Source of the DNA: Salpingoeca rosetta
Lineage: Eukaryota > Opisthokonta > Choanoflagellata > Craspedida > Salpingoecidae
NCBI RefSeq assembly: GCF_000188695.1
Contig: NW_004754899.1
Location: 1 to 15,458, forward strand
DNA: 15,458 bases
Direction of reading: 5' to 3'
Below are positions 15,159-15,458 of the stretch, piece by piece. Position 1 is the stretch's first letter; each line of letters starts with the position of its first letter. Position numbers and translations under genes: made by a program. The notes under the pieces were generated by a model that saw only the letters and a list, made by a program, of their open reading frames with translations, did not search any database and was not told the DNA's origin.

Positions 15159-15458
15159 AACAAAGGGACATGTGTTCATTCACTCCGCTTGGACGAGCGA
15201 CACGCCCACCACGTGGTGCGTGCGTGTGTGTTGTACTCACTGCTCTGCCCTCCTTTACACGGTTCCTCCCTGCCTCGCAGTCCTCTCTCCCTTTCTTTCC
15301 TTTGCACACCCCTTGCTTGACCTGCTCTCTGCACACCCTCTCTTCTCCACTCCCCCCCCCCTCACTCACACGTCTCAAGTCACCTCCCTCTCACCCCCTC
15401 CCCCTTTGCCTTTGGCTGCAACGCTGTGCGTCTTCATCTTCACCACCACCATCTGTGT

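Larger units (their letters stand above)
14345..15458. other. Upstream region of the exostosin gene, no firm gene
   Basis: The region holds TG and CA microsatellites and simple repeats. It also has minus-strand fragments that could be 5' exons or the end of a neighbouring gene. One is a 22-nt stretch at about 14433-14454 between AAACAG and CAG|GTGAGC. A second, around 14575-14650, reads [18 protein letters not shown] before AAAG|GTCTTT. A third starts at 14850 after TGTGCAG and reads KKTGKPEISR, then DTTVEMQQPKLAC one base later after a TGA. None links convincingly to the start exon. No promoter element is identifiable. The final 200 bp is C/T-rich. Confidence 0.4.

Overview
This is nuclear DNA from an intron-rich eukaryote, probably a protist. 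There are no prokaryotic gene arrays. Coding sequence is cut into short exons (about 35-190 bp) by short GT-AG introns, and both introns and spacers are filled with (CA)n/(TG)n microsatellites. The lineage is not fixed by the sequence. An EXT-type exostosin fits a holozoan such as a choanoflagellate, but related GT47 enzymes occur in many eukaryotes. Almost all long open frames here are artefacts of TAA/TAG-poor simple sequence.

Layout. 1-760 is a degenerate minisatellite that continues past the left edge. 760-2040 is a G-depleted, pyrimidine-rich tract. 2040-3390 is CA/TG, CAA/CAG and purine-rich simple sequence. 3391-3805 holds two candidate minus-strand exons of an unknown gene. 3806-5937 is mostly unassignable. 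5938-8631 holds a chain of eight candidate minus-strand exons of an unidentified gene. 8632-9619 looks intergenic. 9620-14344 is a well-supported minus-strand gene of about 19 exons. It encodes a type II membrane glycosyltransferase of the exostosin (GT47, EXT1/EXT2-like) family, from an N-terminal signal anchor to a stop codon. 14345-15458 is its upstream region, with microsatellites and unassigned fragments.

The exostosin gene is the anchor of the window. Its exons give, in order, the VYVYP motif, a T-x-D-x3-ACLF motif, WNEGRYH, DVSIPLFS, RKYLVS, a DAMRN...HNGRD block, the KFGLI...SFR core, MAAGAIPVIVV, LPYQDLLDW, SIRIPEHRLLE and a helical C-terminus. Its 18 modelled introns are all 125-223 nt.

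The most unusual observation is that several exons change frame by one base. When splice phase is followed strictly, many exons reach an in-frame stop (usually TGA) and the conserved protein resumes one base downstream. Residual single-base insertions in the assembly or pseudogenisation are the plainest explanations. Stop-codon-associated +1 frameshifting is the exciting one. The sequence alone cannot decide, and one exon argues against a strict TGA rule.
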